Positions 23,225 to 35,610 of a stretch of DNA of 64,000 nt are shown piece after piece. The notes under the pieces are model-generated. The model made no database searches. It was given only the letters and a program-made list of their open reading frames with translations, and was not told the origin of the DNA. The DNA comes from Cavia porcellus (Eukaryota; Chordata; Mammalia; Rodentia; Caviidae): positions 16,710,532 to 16,774,531 of the forward strand of contig NW_026947503.1 in the NCBI RefSeq assembly GCF_034190915.1. The letters run 5' to 3'. Position 1 is the stretch's first letter, and each line of letters begins with the position of its first letter. The position numbers were made by a program, and so were the translations under genes.

Positions 23225-26200
23225 AAGAGTGGTTCATATAATTATTCCTAAGAGTAAACTCTATCATAATACCATTTTTGTTTTCATAATTGTTTTAAAT
23301 AGTAAATCTTGGCCCCAGGGATGACAGGTAGATGAAGAATAAAGGGCTGTAAGGTAGACCTTTGATCTTCTGGGCTGATATACATTAAAGGGAATTTGCT
23401 TCGGTGTGGAGTTTCATATTTGTGAAGTCCTGAAGTATTCATGAAAGAAAAGCTTGTCAGTAAGGAGGCATATAAGTAATTATGTACCAACAAAAACATT
23501 AATATATTTCTTTGCTAAAAGATTCATAATGAGTCACATCCATTCGCCAAATTTCATTGACTTTTAAACCATGGAGACTGAGTCCTGCATAAATAGTAAA
23601 TTTTATCATCCATGGTTGTCTTAAAAGTTGAGTTTGTGTACAATGCTAACAGATAAGAATTACACAGTGAAAACTTGAGCTCAAAAGCAATATAACATTT
23701 TAGCATGACCATCATGATGACATTATTATATCTGAAACACATTTACTTGTCTAGAATACAACTTATTTTCAAGCAGTAATCTTTACCTTCTTAGAAAATA
23801 TTAAATAGCATAAGGAAACTCTTAACTTGATTTTTCATTTTCATCCACTTTCTGTTCATAAAATTGCATTTAAGTATAATATACTTGTTTATGGATGTAT
23901 TTCATAGGTTATTCACCTGTACTGTTTTAATGTTTCTGAGTGACATTGACAACATTGCCCAAGTCTGGGTATCTTTATTTATCGTGATTAGAGAACAATC
24001 ACATAAATTTAAGCATAATAAAGTATTCACATCATTGAGCCGGCCAAATTATGTTGGATTGACAAACACATTTCCTCATAGATAATTGAAACACAAGTAA
24101 GGGGACGTCACATGTTTGAGTCTAAGATAAAGTTGTTACCATAAGTCAGTGTGATGAAACATTTTTTCAGCTTTGTACTTTGACAGTGTACATTTGAAGA
24201 ATACAAATGTGAAACCTCATATACCATGAGGTTAGGAACAGCCACATTGCAGCTGTATAGATATCTTTACATATATTTGCTTTCTAATCTTCATACAAAT
24301 TTTCAACTCTTTAGAAAGTTTTATAACTATATTGACCAAAATTAAAGATATCTTTAAAGCTCTGATATGTTTTTGGAAGTGTTAATGACCACCAGTAGAC
24401 ATTACTCAATATACAAATGTATCTCATTGATGAACTCATAAAAATGCTGATTTAATCTAAGTCAGTAGATATAAATCAACTTATATGTTGGTACCAAATT
24501 TAAAGAGTTGTCAAATTTCCTTCATTTTATATGTGTAAATTCTAACTATATATAAAAGAGAATAAGTTTTACTTTGCGTGTATTAATGTTTTGTAGTCTT
24601 AACTCTATAAACTTAACTTGAAACCTGAAATATATTTTATGATATAAACTAAGATAATAGTTGTGTATTTAACCAATAGTGAACTTATTATTGAATACAT
24701 TTTATAGGTTAACATGCAAATAATCTTTAAATAATAAAGCTCATTTTTTGTAGCCAAAGTGTAATGGTAGGATCACAAGAAACTGCTTTTGGTAAAATAT
24801 AAAAACTTTCTTTTAAAATTTATTTGTTTAGATTTAACAAAGAAAGTCCCAATATTTTTAGAAAATCATATTCTTTTAGACAAAACATAATTTTTTAATT
24901 ATATCCAAAACTAATTAAGTTAGATGACTCATCATAGAGACAATACTTATTAAATCTAAGTAATATCTTTAATCAAGAAAATATTTTAAATTCTGGTAGA
25001 TATTGTATTTATAGTAGACTCTGTATTTATGAAGGTAATTTTTGGTACTATGTTGGTTATGTGGATGAAAATACGTTACAACTTGAAAGATGTTTTTACT
25101 CATCAACTGATTTAAATGAGTCTGCTGTTAAGTTATATTCACCGCAAGGATTTGAGATAAAAGCAAGTGTTTATTTATCTATAAAGTAATTTAAGTATAA
25201 GTTCTAGAGTGTAACATAATACATACTTGAAGTTAACACACAGAAACATGCACATATTAATCCAAGTTATATAACCTTTATGTTATTTAATTTTAAGGAT
25301 TTTTATTCCCATGTAAGTTCAAGCCAGTCAGTCTTTCTCTGCTAATGTGTTAAGTCAGTCTGCCTACCAGAACTTTGCTGTCCTTTAGGTCTATCTATTT
25401 TGATAGTTGTGATGGGATTCTTGGCTACCTTCCCAGCCTTCATGTGTAAAGAGATTGTCTGGCTTCAATGATGAAGAATGTTTTTCAGACTAAACTTGTT
25501 TACAACATCACTTCTCATAGCACCTCAGACCAGTCTACTCTATGTAGTTGACTAAGAGTAACTTCTGGCCTGAGCTGGTAAGAACTTCCTGGGAAACATT
25601 TGTTTTTTATTATATGATACTTTCTGCTGCTAAACTTCCCCGGTGGAATATTGAGTTTGTACTCCTAAGTGACAGGAAAAGAAAGAATTTACCTGGCCAC
25701 CACATTCCCCTTGTTTGAGCTTCAGAAATCTGAGACTAGTATTTGTCCATCACTGAGCAGGTGAGGGGTGGGTTTACAGAAGATCCAGATCTTTCTCTAT
25801 TCCTTCAGTCCTGAAGTCATCAGCCAATCTGACTTTCTTGTCTTACTTTTCAAGTTTTTTACATAGTTGTCTATTGCATAATTTCCAGGTCAAGATAATT
25901 AGAGGATTTAACATAAATATTTCTAACTCTCAGAAGTTCTTAGTTCTTAGATTTAACAAAACATAGATTAAAAAATCATAATTATCTTATCAGAATTTTT
26001 TAAAAATTAAACTATGTCATAGCTAAGAACAAAAGAAATGATTATTTTTATCTTAACCAAATATGCCACAAAGTCAGTTTAATAGTCAAATGTAACTTAA
26101 GGTTAATCTATATGCCTGTACTTCTTTGAAAAGTTGGAGAAGTCAACTTTAGAGTACAGACATCAACCTTTCTGATACTAATCAACATCTTGCAAATGCA

Positions 26201-27950
26201 TTGTTCTTACGATCTAAATGTATAGAGAATATTTATTGAATATATTAAAATAATTTCAAACTTGTCTTGTAATTAGCTCAAATTTTTTTCATCCAAACCC
26301 ATCTTCTGCAATTAAAAAATTGCTTAAATACTCTCAAATAAATACCTAGACTCTTAATCGCATCTCCTGACTTTCTCAGTCACAATCAGTATCTTGCAGT
26401 AGCAGCCTCCTAAATAATCTACTCAAGTTGAAGCTCCCTTCATAACTTCAATTCCAGCCTCCCTCGTAGGTTGTCGGTACAACTTGCAGAATGATCCCTT
26501 TATATATGAGGTTATATCACTTGTCTGATCAAAAGCCTCTAACAGTTCCCTGAATCAACCAGTGTTCTGATAGGAAGTAGAAGCTATTATTAATTAAGGT
26601 CACTTGAAAATTGACTGATAAAGGAGATCTTTAAATGATGCAGGTAGCATTCACTTCAGGGAAACCCCAAAACGGTACCTGGGGGGTTACTAACAGAAGT
26701 CTGTATTGGCCTCTGACAGTACAAGGAAAGCATCTGTAGGATTTAATTCTGCTGATACAAAGTTGAGAAGGAAGAGTCCAAGACAGATAAAATGTCACGT
26801 AAAGAACACCGACTGTTTTTCTTTATTTGTAAGTGACCTTTCAAAATAAAGACAATCCAAGCTAGCACAAATGTGTTCCTTTTCCCTGTAAATATAGACA
26901 TAGAAAGATGAATGCATGTGTATTTATGCTGTCTCTATGTGCAGGTGCAGAATTCTGTCATTTACAAGATGTATCCAATCATCTTCTGTTCTACGACACT
27001 CAGACTTCGCATCTGACACTATAATACAGATTCATTATATTCATCCTAAGTTGAAACAGAGTAAGATGTTTAACTAATGTATTTCTATTGAACAAATGTA
27101 AAAATTGTATCAATATTGCTTTATGATCTTGGTGACATTTCCTTTATTAATCTAATATTTTCATCATTTAAATATTGATTAACTATTGTTAAATTGAGAA
27201 TAAGCAAAAATTAATCTTGAGATTAAAATAAAAGCATGCATCTTCAAGATTCTATGCTTAATTCCAATGACATTATTGTATGAATATGTGCCAATGTCTG
27301 TAGTCAATTTCTCATGCCTCAGCTACTTCAGGTGAACATAATAAATCCTGAATCTTCCCATGAAAATAATGTTGCGCATCCACCATTATGTTTGAAAAGA
27401 TATAGTTGAGAAATACTCCATATTAATGATAAGATTTTAAATAAGTTATCTCAAAATATTTAATTATCTTGTGTATTCACATGGCCTCTTTAGAAGAAAA
27501 AAATATGTTTGTGAGATGGTTCATACCACAGTACTAACCCAAGCACTGGGTTGGTGACATCACTGACTTAAGGAATTGGGTTAGGAACTGGCCAGTATAA
27601 TGAGTGGTGATTTAATCTGGAATATTCTACATGACAAGGAAGACATGGAATTAATTTATTTTTTGGAAGTACTCAAAACTGACAAAATACACATTTTAAT
27701 AAAGAGTTATATTCATTCAATAGTTTGTCTACTCTTTAAATGTGTTTTCATATGACAAGTGATTTATAAGTTACTAGATTTAGATAAAAAATGGTTAATT
27801 GTGTGACAAAAATAATTCAAATTACCTTAAAACATGTTAATAAATTATTCTTGCTGTAATTCACTTCAACCAATATGTCATAACTATTCAGTATATGTGA
27901 AAATATAGCTTCGTGTTACATAAATTTAAATAAGAAATGATTCTTTAAAA
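23225..27950. other. Long AT-rich region without recognised genes
   Basis: About 4.7 kb. No coding sequence or RNA gene was recognised. The part at 25320-25870 is more GC-balanced and could be an old LTR, but I cannot assign it. One probable ancient repeat at 26390-26560 is listed separately. Confidence 0.4.
26390..26560. repeat. Probable ancient mammalian interspersed repeat, family not assigned
   Basis: The phrases 'cagaatgatccctttat', 'atatcacttgtctgatcaaaa' and 'cctctaacagttccctg' resemble a widespread old mammalian repeat with the pattern 'gtgatccttttaaaa...atcatgtcactcctctgctcaaaa'. This is recognition from memory and the family is not certain. Confidence 0.3.
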
Positions 27951-27963
27951 GTCTTCAAACTGG

Positions 27964-28067
27964 GGGCTGGGGATTTAGCTCAGCCGCATAAGTACCTGCC
28001 TTGCGAGCAGACAGTCATGAGTTAGATCCCTGGTACCAATAAAAAGGAAAAAGACAAAAAAAAAAAA
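27964..28067 (+). mobile_element. ID SINE, full length, young
   Basis: Begins 'ggggctggggatttagctca' and ends 'ggtaccaataaaaaggaaa' plus poly(A). It has a perfect 13-bp target-site duplication 'agtcttcaaactg' (27951-27963 and 28068-28080). Confidence 0.95.
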
Positions 28068-28313
28068 AGTCTTCAAACTGAAGAAAACTTGAAAAATATT
28101 GTAAGTTTGATAAATACCTTTAATAGACAAATAAATATGATAGTATAAGAGATCAAGAAAAAGAGAAACATTTTTATTTGTACAGCTCAGTTTGCAGTGG
28201 ATTAGGGACAGAGCTTAGAAAGGAATTTTGCTCTGCTCCTCAGCACACTGGTGAGTCATGGGCAGATTAGAGGTGTCAGAACAACCAAGGCTTGCTATGA
28301 ACCAACTCTGAGG

Positions 28314-28314
<1 letters not shown>

Positions 28315-28368
<54 letters not shown>
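28315..28368. repeat. A-run followed by (TA)n
   Basis: About 17 A residues run into about 18 TA units. Confidence 0.93.
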
Positions 28369-28369
<1 letters not shown>

Positions 28370-28371
<2 letters not shown>

Positions 28372-31138
28372 AGAAGCAGCTGATCTGTGTGGAGCAAATT
28401 TAAATTAACTCTAGAAAATGGATAATAAAAAGCATACCCATACTTGATTCCCAAATCCTAAAAACAAGGAAAAAGCAAAACTCCTTGAGGAGTATCTAAA
28501 TCTCAACATTAAATTTAAACGTTTTAAAGCTTGCCAAAAGTTTGCTATTTCTTGTGATTCAAAAAAATCCATTGTCCAATCATGGATTTTGAATAGCCAT
28601 TTCAAATAAATGTCTGGAAACTTATAGGGAGGTATCCATTATAAAACTTAGCTTCCCACCAAGAAAATATATCATTTCCAAAAAATATTATTTTCCTTTA
28701 ACCATTCATCAAAAATCAGAATATTTTGAAATAATTTTAAAAACACTTCTTGAATATACAGGCCCATTTGGGAAACTTGTAAGTACTGAGAAATTTACCA
28801 TATAATTTGGACTGTGCAACATGAAGATTATTAAAGAGATATATAATTTTGAAGTTAGCAGAGGAAAAGTGTCCAAGCAGGATTTGCGCTAAGGTACAGT
28901 ACAGACACTAAGTTTGAATGGGAAAAGAAATATGCAGCACTGACTTGTAGAACAGAAAAATGTAAAATGGCCATTTTATTTTAAGTTGGATAAAAAGTCT
29001 ACAAGTTATGAAATACCAAGTATATCTGTCAAAGTATCCTAATTAAATTATAACAAATAGCAATATAAATACCTAGAATACATAATAATAACAGGTATAG
29101 TGATTTATAGATACTAATATCAAAGACTTAGAAATAGAAGGGATGGAGAGTTTTTTAGTATTTTAAGTCATGTTGTCCTTCCAAAAATTAATAAATGAAA
29201 GCAGGAACGTTTCCAACCCAATGGGAGCTATCTCCTATTACTCTCAAACAGGAAGCATCTAATATCTTATCCACAGATTACTTTAAATGCAAAATATTAA
29301 CAGGTGACATGAATTTAATTAATGTATAAAGCAGGGACCAGAATGTACTCCCTATGATCTGGATCACAAAAGTCAGAAGGCCAAAGTAAATCTTTCAGTT
29401 CTTAGGATAATGTTTCCATGGAGGCAGTATTAGACACATTTCTAAATATGAAGAAACAAAGCAGCTATGAATCATATTCATTTGATAAAAGTGATGAATC
29501 CCTTTACACGTCCTTTCAATAAACAAATATTCAAAATGTCAGTGATCTTGTTTCTACATTTTTTTAGATATATTGGTATTAGGAAGCCATAATCACAAAT
29601 CACTTTTAAAAGTAAATTTACCTTATTTCCTTCTCTAAAATTTCATTCTTATAAAATTTTCAGAAATACTTATAAGTGTCAGAAATGAAGAACATTATCA
29701 GGATTTTGTTTATTTCTTTGATAGATTCTTTTCTCTTCTTTTTAAAAATATTTTAAACTAAATTAAAGTTTATCTTGAAGTGCATAAATAATATTCTAAG
29801 TGTTTAGAGTGCTTCTGAATGGAGACAATTACACATTTTCACCCAGTCAATTGCAGGAATACTAGAGAAATTTTGTTCAAGTTAATTCAATTACGTACAA
29901 GGAGTCTCTGAAAAGCTGTTTAGCACTGAAGTGGAGACATCCTTGACTGGAGGACTCTAAAAGTGTAAGATAATTTTCAGTCTTTTCTGGCCAGATTTTA
30001 AAGTGTGATCTTAGAAAAATTACCTATAAAAATACCTTTTGCATTCTGAAGTTCTTTTCCTTTCTTATTTTTTTCATAAAATACTTTCCATATTTCTAAA
30101 AAGAGAAAGTCACATGGTGTCTACTTCTACCAGAGAATCTTCGTTGTTACCTCAGCAGAGCATTCTAGGCCACACGGGGATTTTTTTCTTTTATTTTGTT
30201 TTGCATTGGCTTTTTCTTACAGACCGGGAAGTCAAAGGCTGTGAACTAAATTTCAAAACTACATAAAAGTGGTATTTAAACTCAGTTTTTTTTTTTCTTT
30301 CCTGCAGTCAATTTTCTTTCCATATTGCCATTTTTCCTGTGGCTGTTTTGCTGGTGATACTTTAATGGATGATGTGATTAGAACTGCATATACCTGACAG
30401 CAGTTAGACTTGATCCATAACAGAATTGCATGTTTATTTTTAGTTTAGGTCTCAATTATCCCATAGCCTATCCCTTTTATACTTAGCTGTTTTAAGATCA
30501 AGAAATAGCCACACTATTATATCGGAATGCCAGTAATATGTTATTTGATCTGATTAATAGGAAGAAGAGTAAGAATCAATGGACTCATAGGCCTTAATTT
30601 CCTGTATCACTTTTCCTATCATTTTGTCAAAGTGAACACAGGGTTCTCAGGGGAAGTAAAAGAATTCCAGATGTAAAGAGTGTATCAGACTTGCTTGCTT
30701 GTCTTCAATAACTTAGTCACATCTTCATGTGACTTAGTTAAAAATCTAAGAAAAAAAGGAAGGGAAAGTTTTGTTAAATATCTTAACTTTGCCATATTTC
30801 CAAACAAATATCACAGATCAACATTAGCACACTTTATAAGAATGAATGGGCGTATGCAGTTCGACAATTGCCTTAATCCTATTCAAAGACAAATTGTCTT
30901 CACTTTTTCAATGAAAGTGAAATATTTCAAGTGAAAACTACATTGAGCTATTAAAAATCATGCAAATTTGATACAAGTTCTGGTTCTTAAAATATTCTTG
31001 AAGACTAACATGTAAATCAATATTTTAATCAAAACTTTCCCTCTGAAAAAAATATGCTGATTTTGTTTCAGATGCATCAGCTTATGAAGTTCATTGTTTT
31101 GCTTTGTAAATATTTTGCAAATTATCTTGAAATTTCAG
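28370..31138. other. Unique AT-rich stretch
   Basis: No gene, RNA gene or recognisable transposable element seen. Open frames at 30039-30266 and 30680-30934 have no protein features. Confidence 0.45.
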
Positions 31139-31140
31139 TA

Positions 31141-31231
31141 TTGGGATCTGAGATTTAGCTCAGTGACACAAGTGTCTCCCTGGCAAGCATGAGGTCAATG
31201 AGTTCAATGCATAGTACAAAGGGAAAAAAAG
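31141..31231 (+). mobile_element. ID SINE, diverged
   Basis: 'gagatttagctcagtgacac' is an ID box A region, followed by 'ctggcaagcatgaggtc' and 'gagttcaatgc'. The likely target-site duplication is imperfect: 'gaaatttcag' before and 'gaaaatttca' after. It is older than the ID copies at 18716 and 27964. Confidence 0.8.
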
Positions 31232-31244
31232 AAAATTTCAATTA

Positions 31245-32465
31245 TAGCAAATAAAATTTAAGATTTCCTAATAATTGGTCACTATTCTTTGAGTTTATAT
31301 ACTTTTTTACTTTCCCTATTGTTTGAAAATTTTGTACACTATGAACATATTTATATATTGAATCTATTTCATAATGACTTAGAGTCAATTGAATATTAAA
31401 ACCTTAAAAATGCAAATGTAATATTTGGATTATACTTAATGATTGCATGATTGCAAATATGTGATTTGCAATTGTAAGATTTCACATTGTCTTGCTATTC
31501 ATCAAATGTAAATTTGAATCAATTGTAAACTGAAGTGGTATTTTAATTTATTCAAAATATTTGGAATTTAGCTTTAAAGTGCCATTCATTTTTTAAAATG
31601 TTGAAATAAGGTGTGATCTCGTAGAATTGAAAACAAATGCCAACAATGTTTGCCTGGTTATAATCACAGAACATGTCTCAAAAGTAAATATATATTAGCA
31701 CAACTCAATGTGGTAATTAAGATAGAATAAAGCAGTACTAAGCTGCATGTCCTATCGGTTTCCTTGGAGGAAAAAAAAATCAGTGACGTGACTTGAAAGA
31801 TGTCCAAGAGGTTTAGTTACCCTCCAATTAACTGCGAAATTCTGCTATTAAAATGCGTAACCCTCGTCCCTGAATCCTTCTTTAAGTCCTAATTTCAGAT
31901 GGCTTCTTTATTAGAATATATATCCCAAAAGCTAGCTTTGACTTTTAATTACCCTGTACAATCAGTGCTGGCAGGTAATAAATTGGAAGGCCAACAGACT
32001 CTAAGGAATATCTTGGTGAACATCCAGGGTCCATCTCTTAAGGAGAAGTGAGCAACAGAACAAAGACAAGCATTTTAGAAACAATCTACAATGAGATACG
32101 AGCCAAACTGTCACCTCTGTTTCACCTTGTAATTTATACCTGTCATGAAATTCATATAGTGAATTCAAGAGGCCAGGCAGAAAAAGAATTTAAAGCTGTC
32201 TTTTTTCCGCTACAGAAAGCATATGCCACTTTCTTGTATCTGTTTGCAGGTTCTCTGTCACGACTTTCCTTTGCAGTGATCTTGACTTAAAATAAATGTT
32301 GCTTTGCACTTTAAATACCACACTGATAGCAAGTATTCCTAAAAGAATGACAAAATTATGCTTGCAAAATATTTAATGAATATATCTGAGATCAGAGTTT
32401 GTGAATGTATTCACAATTGTGTTTTTGTGTGCATGAGTTGGAGAGTATGTCAGTGTGATATCTAA
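31245..32465. other. Unique stretch
   Basis: No gene or repeat recognised. About 31720-32300 is a complex block with homeobox-like TAAT motifs ('tttaattaccctg', 'ccaattaactgcg') and could be a conserved non-coding element (see findings). Confidence 0.4.
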
Positions 32466-32468
32466 GCA

Positions 32469-32555
32469 TGTGTGTGTGTGTGTGTGTGTGTGTGTATGAT
32501 ATGTATTGTGTCTGTGCAAGCATCACTGTATGAGTTTACAGGGGCATACACAAAC

Positions 32556-32620
<65 letters not shown>
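32469..32620. repeat. (GT)n microsatellites
   Basis: Two GT arrays, 32469-32495 and 32558-32620, separated by about 62 bp. The second has one 'gc' interruption. Confidence 0.96.
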
Positions 32621-33074
32621 ATATGAAAGAGCACCGAAATGTTCCTAGACTGAGGTAAAAAAGCCAACTTCATGGATGGCAGTGGAATTGCTTATAACCT
32701 GAGAGCAATTTGCAGCAATTCAACACCATATGGAGGAATTATGGAAAAGCTGGTAAATGAATATGTTGAACTTGATTGTTCAGATAACATTCATCTAAGG
32801 AATATGATTTCCATATGATCATTTTTCATTAAAGGCAAATCAAAAGTAAGCTTTCAATAAACATGGAAAGAAAATTATGGATTTGATTGAATTAAAATGA
32901 AACTTTTAAGATAGTAAAAATAAAATCTGTACAATTTGTCTCCAAAATATATTTTAAAATTCATACAATTTAGCCTAGACAATCAAGCATTCCACAAAAA
33001 TGTACAAAAATGTGACTAGCAAGTCTTCAAAGGAAAATTTCCAAAAGATCAATGCATCTGAACAAATCCTCAGC

Positions 33075-33140
33075 CTCTTGATAAGATGCTATTTAAATAA
33101 AGGTGTGACACCACTACTCACTAGAAGAACAGCTAAAATA
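33075..33140 (+). mobile_element. Short L1 ORF2 3'-end relic
   Basis: 'gacaccactactcactagaagaacagctaaaataa' (33106-33140) resembles the L1 segment coding for the conserved '[13 protein letters not shown]' region downstream of the RT. Only about 65 bp can be matched. Confidence 0.35.
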
Positions 33141-33769
33141 ATCTGGTTGGCAGAACTCCATTTGCATCCCAGGTTCTTGCCTGGTGAAGCAGCTAGCTCT
33201 CGCAGGGCAGGCTTCGGACCAGATGTCACATGCCACTTGCAGTGGTGTCTTTCTTTCAGCCCGTTGTTCTCCTATCAAATACTCTGTCCAAATACCCTGG
33301 AATCTGTTCCCAGAACTTGCTTGTAGCATCTGAAACAAGATAACACCATGTGTGGACATAGCAGGACCCAAGAAACAGACAGCAATCAGGCCACCGTGGC
33401 CAGAAACTCAGTGTATCCCACCTGTATATTGCTCATGAGTTGGAGAAAAAAATCTGTAGCATCGTAAAATATCTACATTCTGCCTGAACATTCAGTGGCA
33501 TCTTCTCTTGAGACCGTAACTCCACTCACTGTCTCCCTCCTACAGCTCCCTCCAGAGACTCCTTATTTTGGCCTATGCTGGGTAAAACTCGGAATAATAA
33601 TTCCTAAATGATTGACATTTCTATGTACAGAACTGACTAGTGATAAAAGCCAGGGTTTGAAGGTAATACCAGTGATCAAGATATTGATTCTCCTTATCCC
33701 CTTTGTCTTTAGGTCCTTTACGAGGATGGACCCCAGGAGCAGTCAACCACTGAGATCCAGCCTTAGTCC

Positions 33770-33868
33770 TTTTGATTTTTATTATGGGACAGCGTACCAC
33801 ACAAGGCTTGATATCCTCTTGCCCCAGCGTACCTCAGCCCTGTGACTACAACCATGTGCCACAGTGAA
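33770..33868 (-). mobile_element. B1 SINE relic, antisense
   Basis: 'atatcctcttgccccagcgtacctcagcc' and 'actacaaccatgtgccaca' match the reverse complement of a B1/7SL-type body, with mutations. Ends are approximate. Confidence 0.5.
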
Positions 33869-34479
33869 AGGCTTCCTTGTCTCCTATCTTTCTTGTATCA
33901 TTTCTTGTGGTGACTAATGTTCAAAAGTAGAGTGATCAAATAAGACTTCCCCATCTCTCTCTGCTTTATATTCAAATAATGCAGTTCTAAAAATCTGTTA
34001 GTATAAAAATCTTAATATTCATATTACAGTATTATAAAGGAATGATATAAATGAGTAAACCTAGTTATAATAAATAGTATAATTTCAATCAAATATGCAT
34101 AGGAAAATATCCAAAAACTATAAATTTTCATACTGGAAGAGCAATAATAAAGTGTAAATGCACACTGTTATATTATTTATGCCTCATAAAAATAGCTATC
34201 ATTCATTGGCAAATCAATAACCACAAAGTACTATAATACCTTCACTATCTCACATATGCACACATACAAAACCCATATAGACCACATCATTATCCCTACT
34301 TACTGGTGAGAAACAGGATTGCAGTTATTACCATAGTGGCCAAAACTGTGTTCCTAGGCTATAAGAACTAAAGTATAAAATGCAATGTTTGACTCCAAGG
34401 CTTGGAGTTCCCTCTCCCCAGAATCACTCTTATTTTTGCCAGACACTTGTTATATGTTGCAGTCTCTATATGGAAAGGT

Positions 34480-34512
34480 TTTTTTTTTTTTTGTTTGTTT
34501 TTGTTTTTTTTA
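34480..34512 (-). repeat. T-rich tract (possible antisense retroposon tail)
   Basis: T runs broken by 'g' units directly upstream of the L1 insertion site. It may be the tail of an older minus-strand retroposon into which the L1 inserted, but the body of such an element was not recognised downstream of 43312. Confidence 0.5.
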
Positions 34513-34555
34513 AATCAGCGCTTAATTTTACCAAACTTGCTTAATCAAGTCTGTT

Positions 34556-34567
34556 GAAAGAATTGGC
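34556..34567. repeat. Target-site duplication of the full L1, left copy
   Basis: 'gaaagaattggc', identical to 43301-43312, which directly follows a 14-A tail. The insertion nick would lie between 'ctgtt' and 'gaaag', giving bottom strand TTTC/AA, close to the L1 endonuclease preference TTTT/AA. Confidence 0.9.
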
Positions 34568-34598
34568 GGCCTGTTTAGCTGCCACGCCTGGCCACAGG

Positions 34599-35100
34599 TC
34601 TGCAGAGGAGGAGCTGGGCAATTCTGGGGTGCCCTCACTGGCCTCTCTGCATATCTGGAGGACTCTGGATTTCTGCGCCCAGACTGCTGGAGTTCCCTCA
34701 GGCTTCCAGGTGCAGTGAAGGAGAGAGGTCTGCAGAGGAGGAGCTGGGCAGATCTGGGGTGCCCTCACTGGCCTCTCTGCGTGTCTGGAGGACTCTGGAT
34801 TTCTGCGCCCAGACTGCTGGAGTTCCCTCAGGCTTCCAGGTCTGCAGAGGAGGAGCTGGGCAGATCTGGGGTGCCCTCACTGGCCTCTCTGCGTGTCTGG
34901 AGGACTCTGGATTTCTGCGCCCAGACTGCTGGAGTTCCCTCAGGCTTCCAGGTGTGGTGAAGGAGAGAGGTCTGCAGAGGAGGAGCTGGGCAGATCTGGG
35001 GTGCCCTCACTGGCCTCTCTGCGTGTCTGGAGGACTCTGGATTTCTGCGCCCAGACTGCTGGAGTTCCCTCAGGCTTCCAAGTGCAGTGAAGGAGAGAGG
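34599..35100 (+). repeat. Four tandem monomers (130, 112, 130, 130 bp)
   Basis: Each unit starts 'tctgcagaggaggagctggg' and ends '...ctcaggcttcca'. Units 1, 3 and 4 carry an extra 18 bp of the form 'tgcagtgaaggagagagg', or 'tgtggtg...' in unit 3. Unit 2 lacks it, which explains the 112-bp spacing. Units are nearly identical, so amplification is recent or homogenised. Confidence 0.93.
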
Positions 35101-35202
35101 TGGGTTTAAGGCTTCCACATCAGCCTCCCCATTCCCGGCTTCATTTGGAGACCTGCTGAGCTCCCAATAGGTGGGCTGGCCCACACTACCAGCCTAGCCC
35201 AG

Positions 35203-35310
35203 CCTGTTTAGCTGCCGCGCCTGGCCACAGGTCTGCAGAGGAGGAGCTGGGCAGATCTGGGGTGCCCTCACTGGCCTCTCTGCGTGTCTGGAGGACTGTG
35301 GATATCTCTG
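35203..35310 (+). repeat. Second leader plus fifth, partial monomer
   Basis: 'cctgtttagctgcc.cgcctggccacagg' (35203-35231) repeats the 5' leader at 34569-34598 and is again followed by a monomer, which diverges after 'gaggactgtggat'. The 5' UTR is therefore also duplicated at a scale of about 634 bp. Confidence 0.85.
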
Positions 35311-35610
35311 CAACCAGGGAGGGTCCACAGATTCTTGAAGCACTGCGGCCTGTGGTGAGTACCCTAACCCGGCTGCGATTGAAGAACTGTGGAGCTTCCA
35401 AGGGGCAGGTGGGCGCACAGTGTCCCTGAGGCCCAGCTTGTCTGGAACTGCGGAGTTCTGAGCAGGCAGAGGAGGGCCACTGGTTCTGTAGGCCTAATGG
35501 CTTGGAGTAGCGCGGAGCCAGAGTCCCAGTAGCTCCAAACATAGAAGGGGATTTTCAACAGATCCTGAGGAAGCTTTCAAGTAACACTTGAAACACAGAA
35601 ATATAGGAAA

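Larger units (their letters stand above)
32625..34478. other. Mostly unique DNA with short old repeats
   Basis: No gene recognised. It contains a probable short L1 relic (about 33075-33140) and an antisense B1 relic (about 33770-33868), listed separately. Longer open frames at 33000-33326 and 33114-33371 overlap each other on opposite strands and have no recognisable domain. Confidence 0.4.
34568..35610 (+). promoter_or_regulatory. L1 5' UTR with tandem promoter monomers
   Basis: A GC-rich leader beginning 'gcctgtttagctgcc'. It carries four complete monomers starting at 34599, 34729, 34841 and 34971, a non-monomer linker (35101-35202), a second copy of the leader (35203-35231), a fifth partial monomer from 35232, and a unique stretch leading to the ORF1 start. 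Monomer 5' UTRs are best known from murine L1, where each monomer adds promoter activity; that role here is inference. Long open frames on both strands inside it come from the repetition and low stop frequency. Confidence 0.85.

Noticed and set aside
33000..33371. Overlapping sense and antisense open frames as host exons
   Set aside because: No splice-site context, domain or codon bias was recognised, and the region includes an L1 relic.
34541..35558. Several repetitive open frames on both strands
   Set aside because: They are translations of the L1 promoter monomers. The repeat unit, not protein selection, keeps them open.
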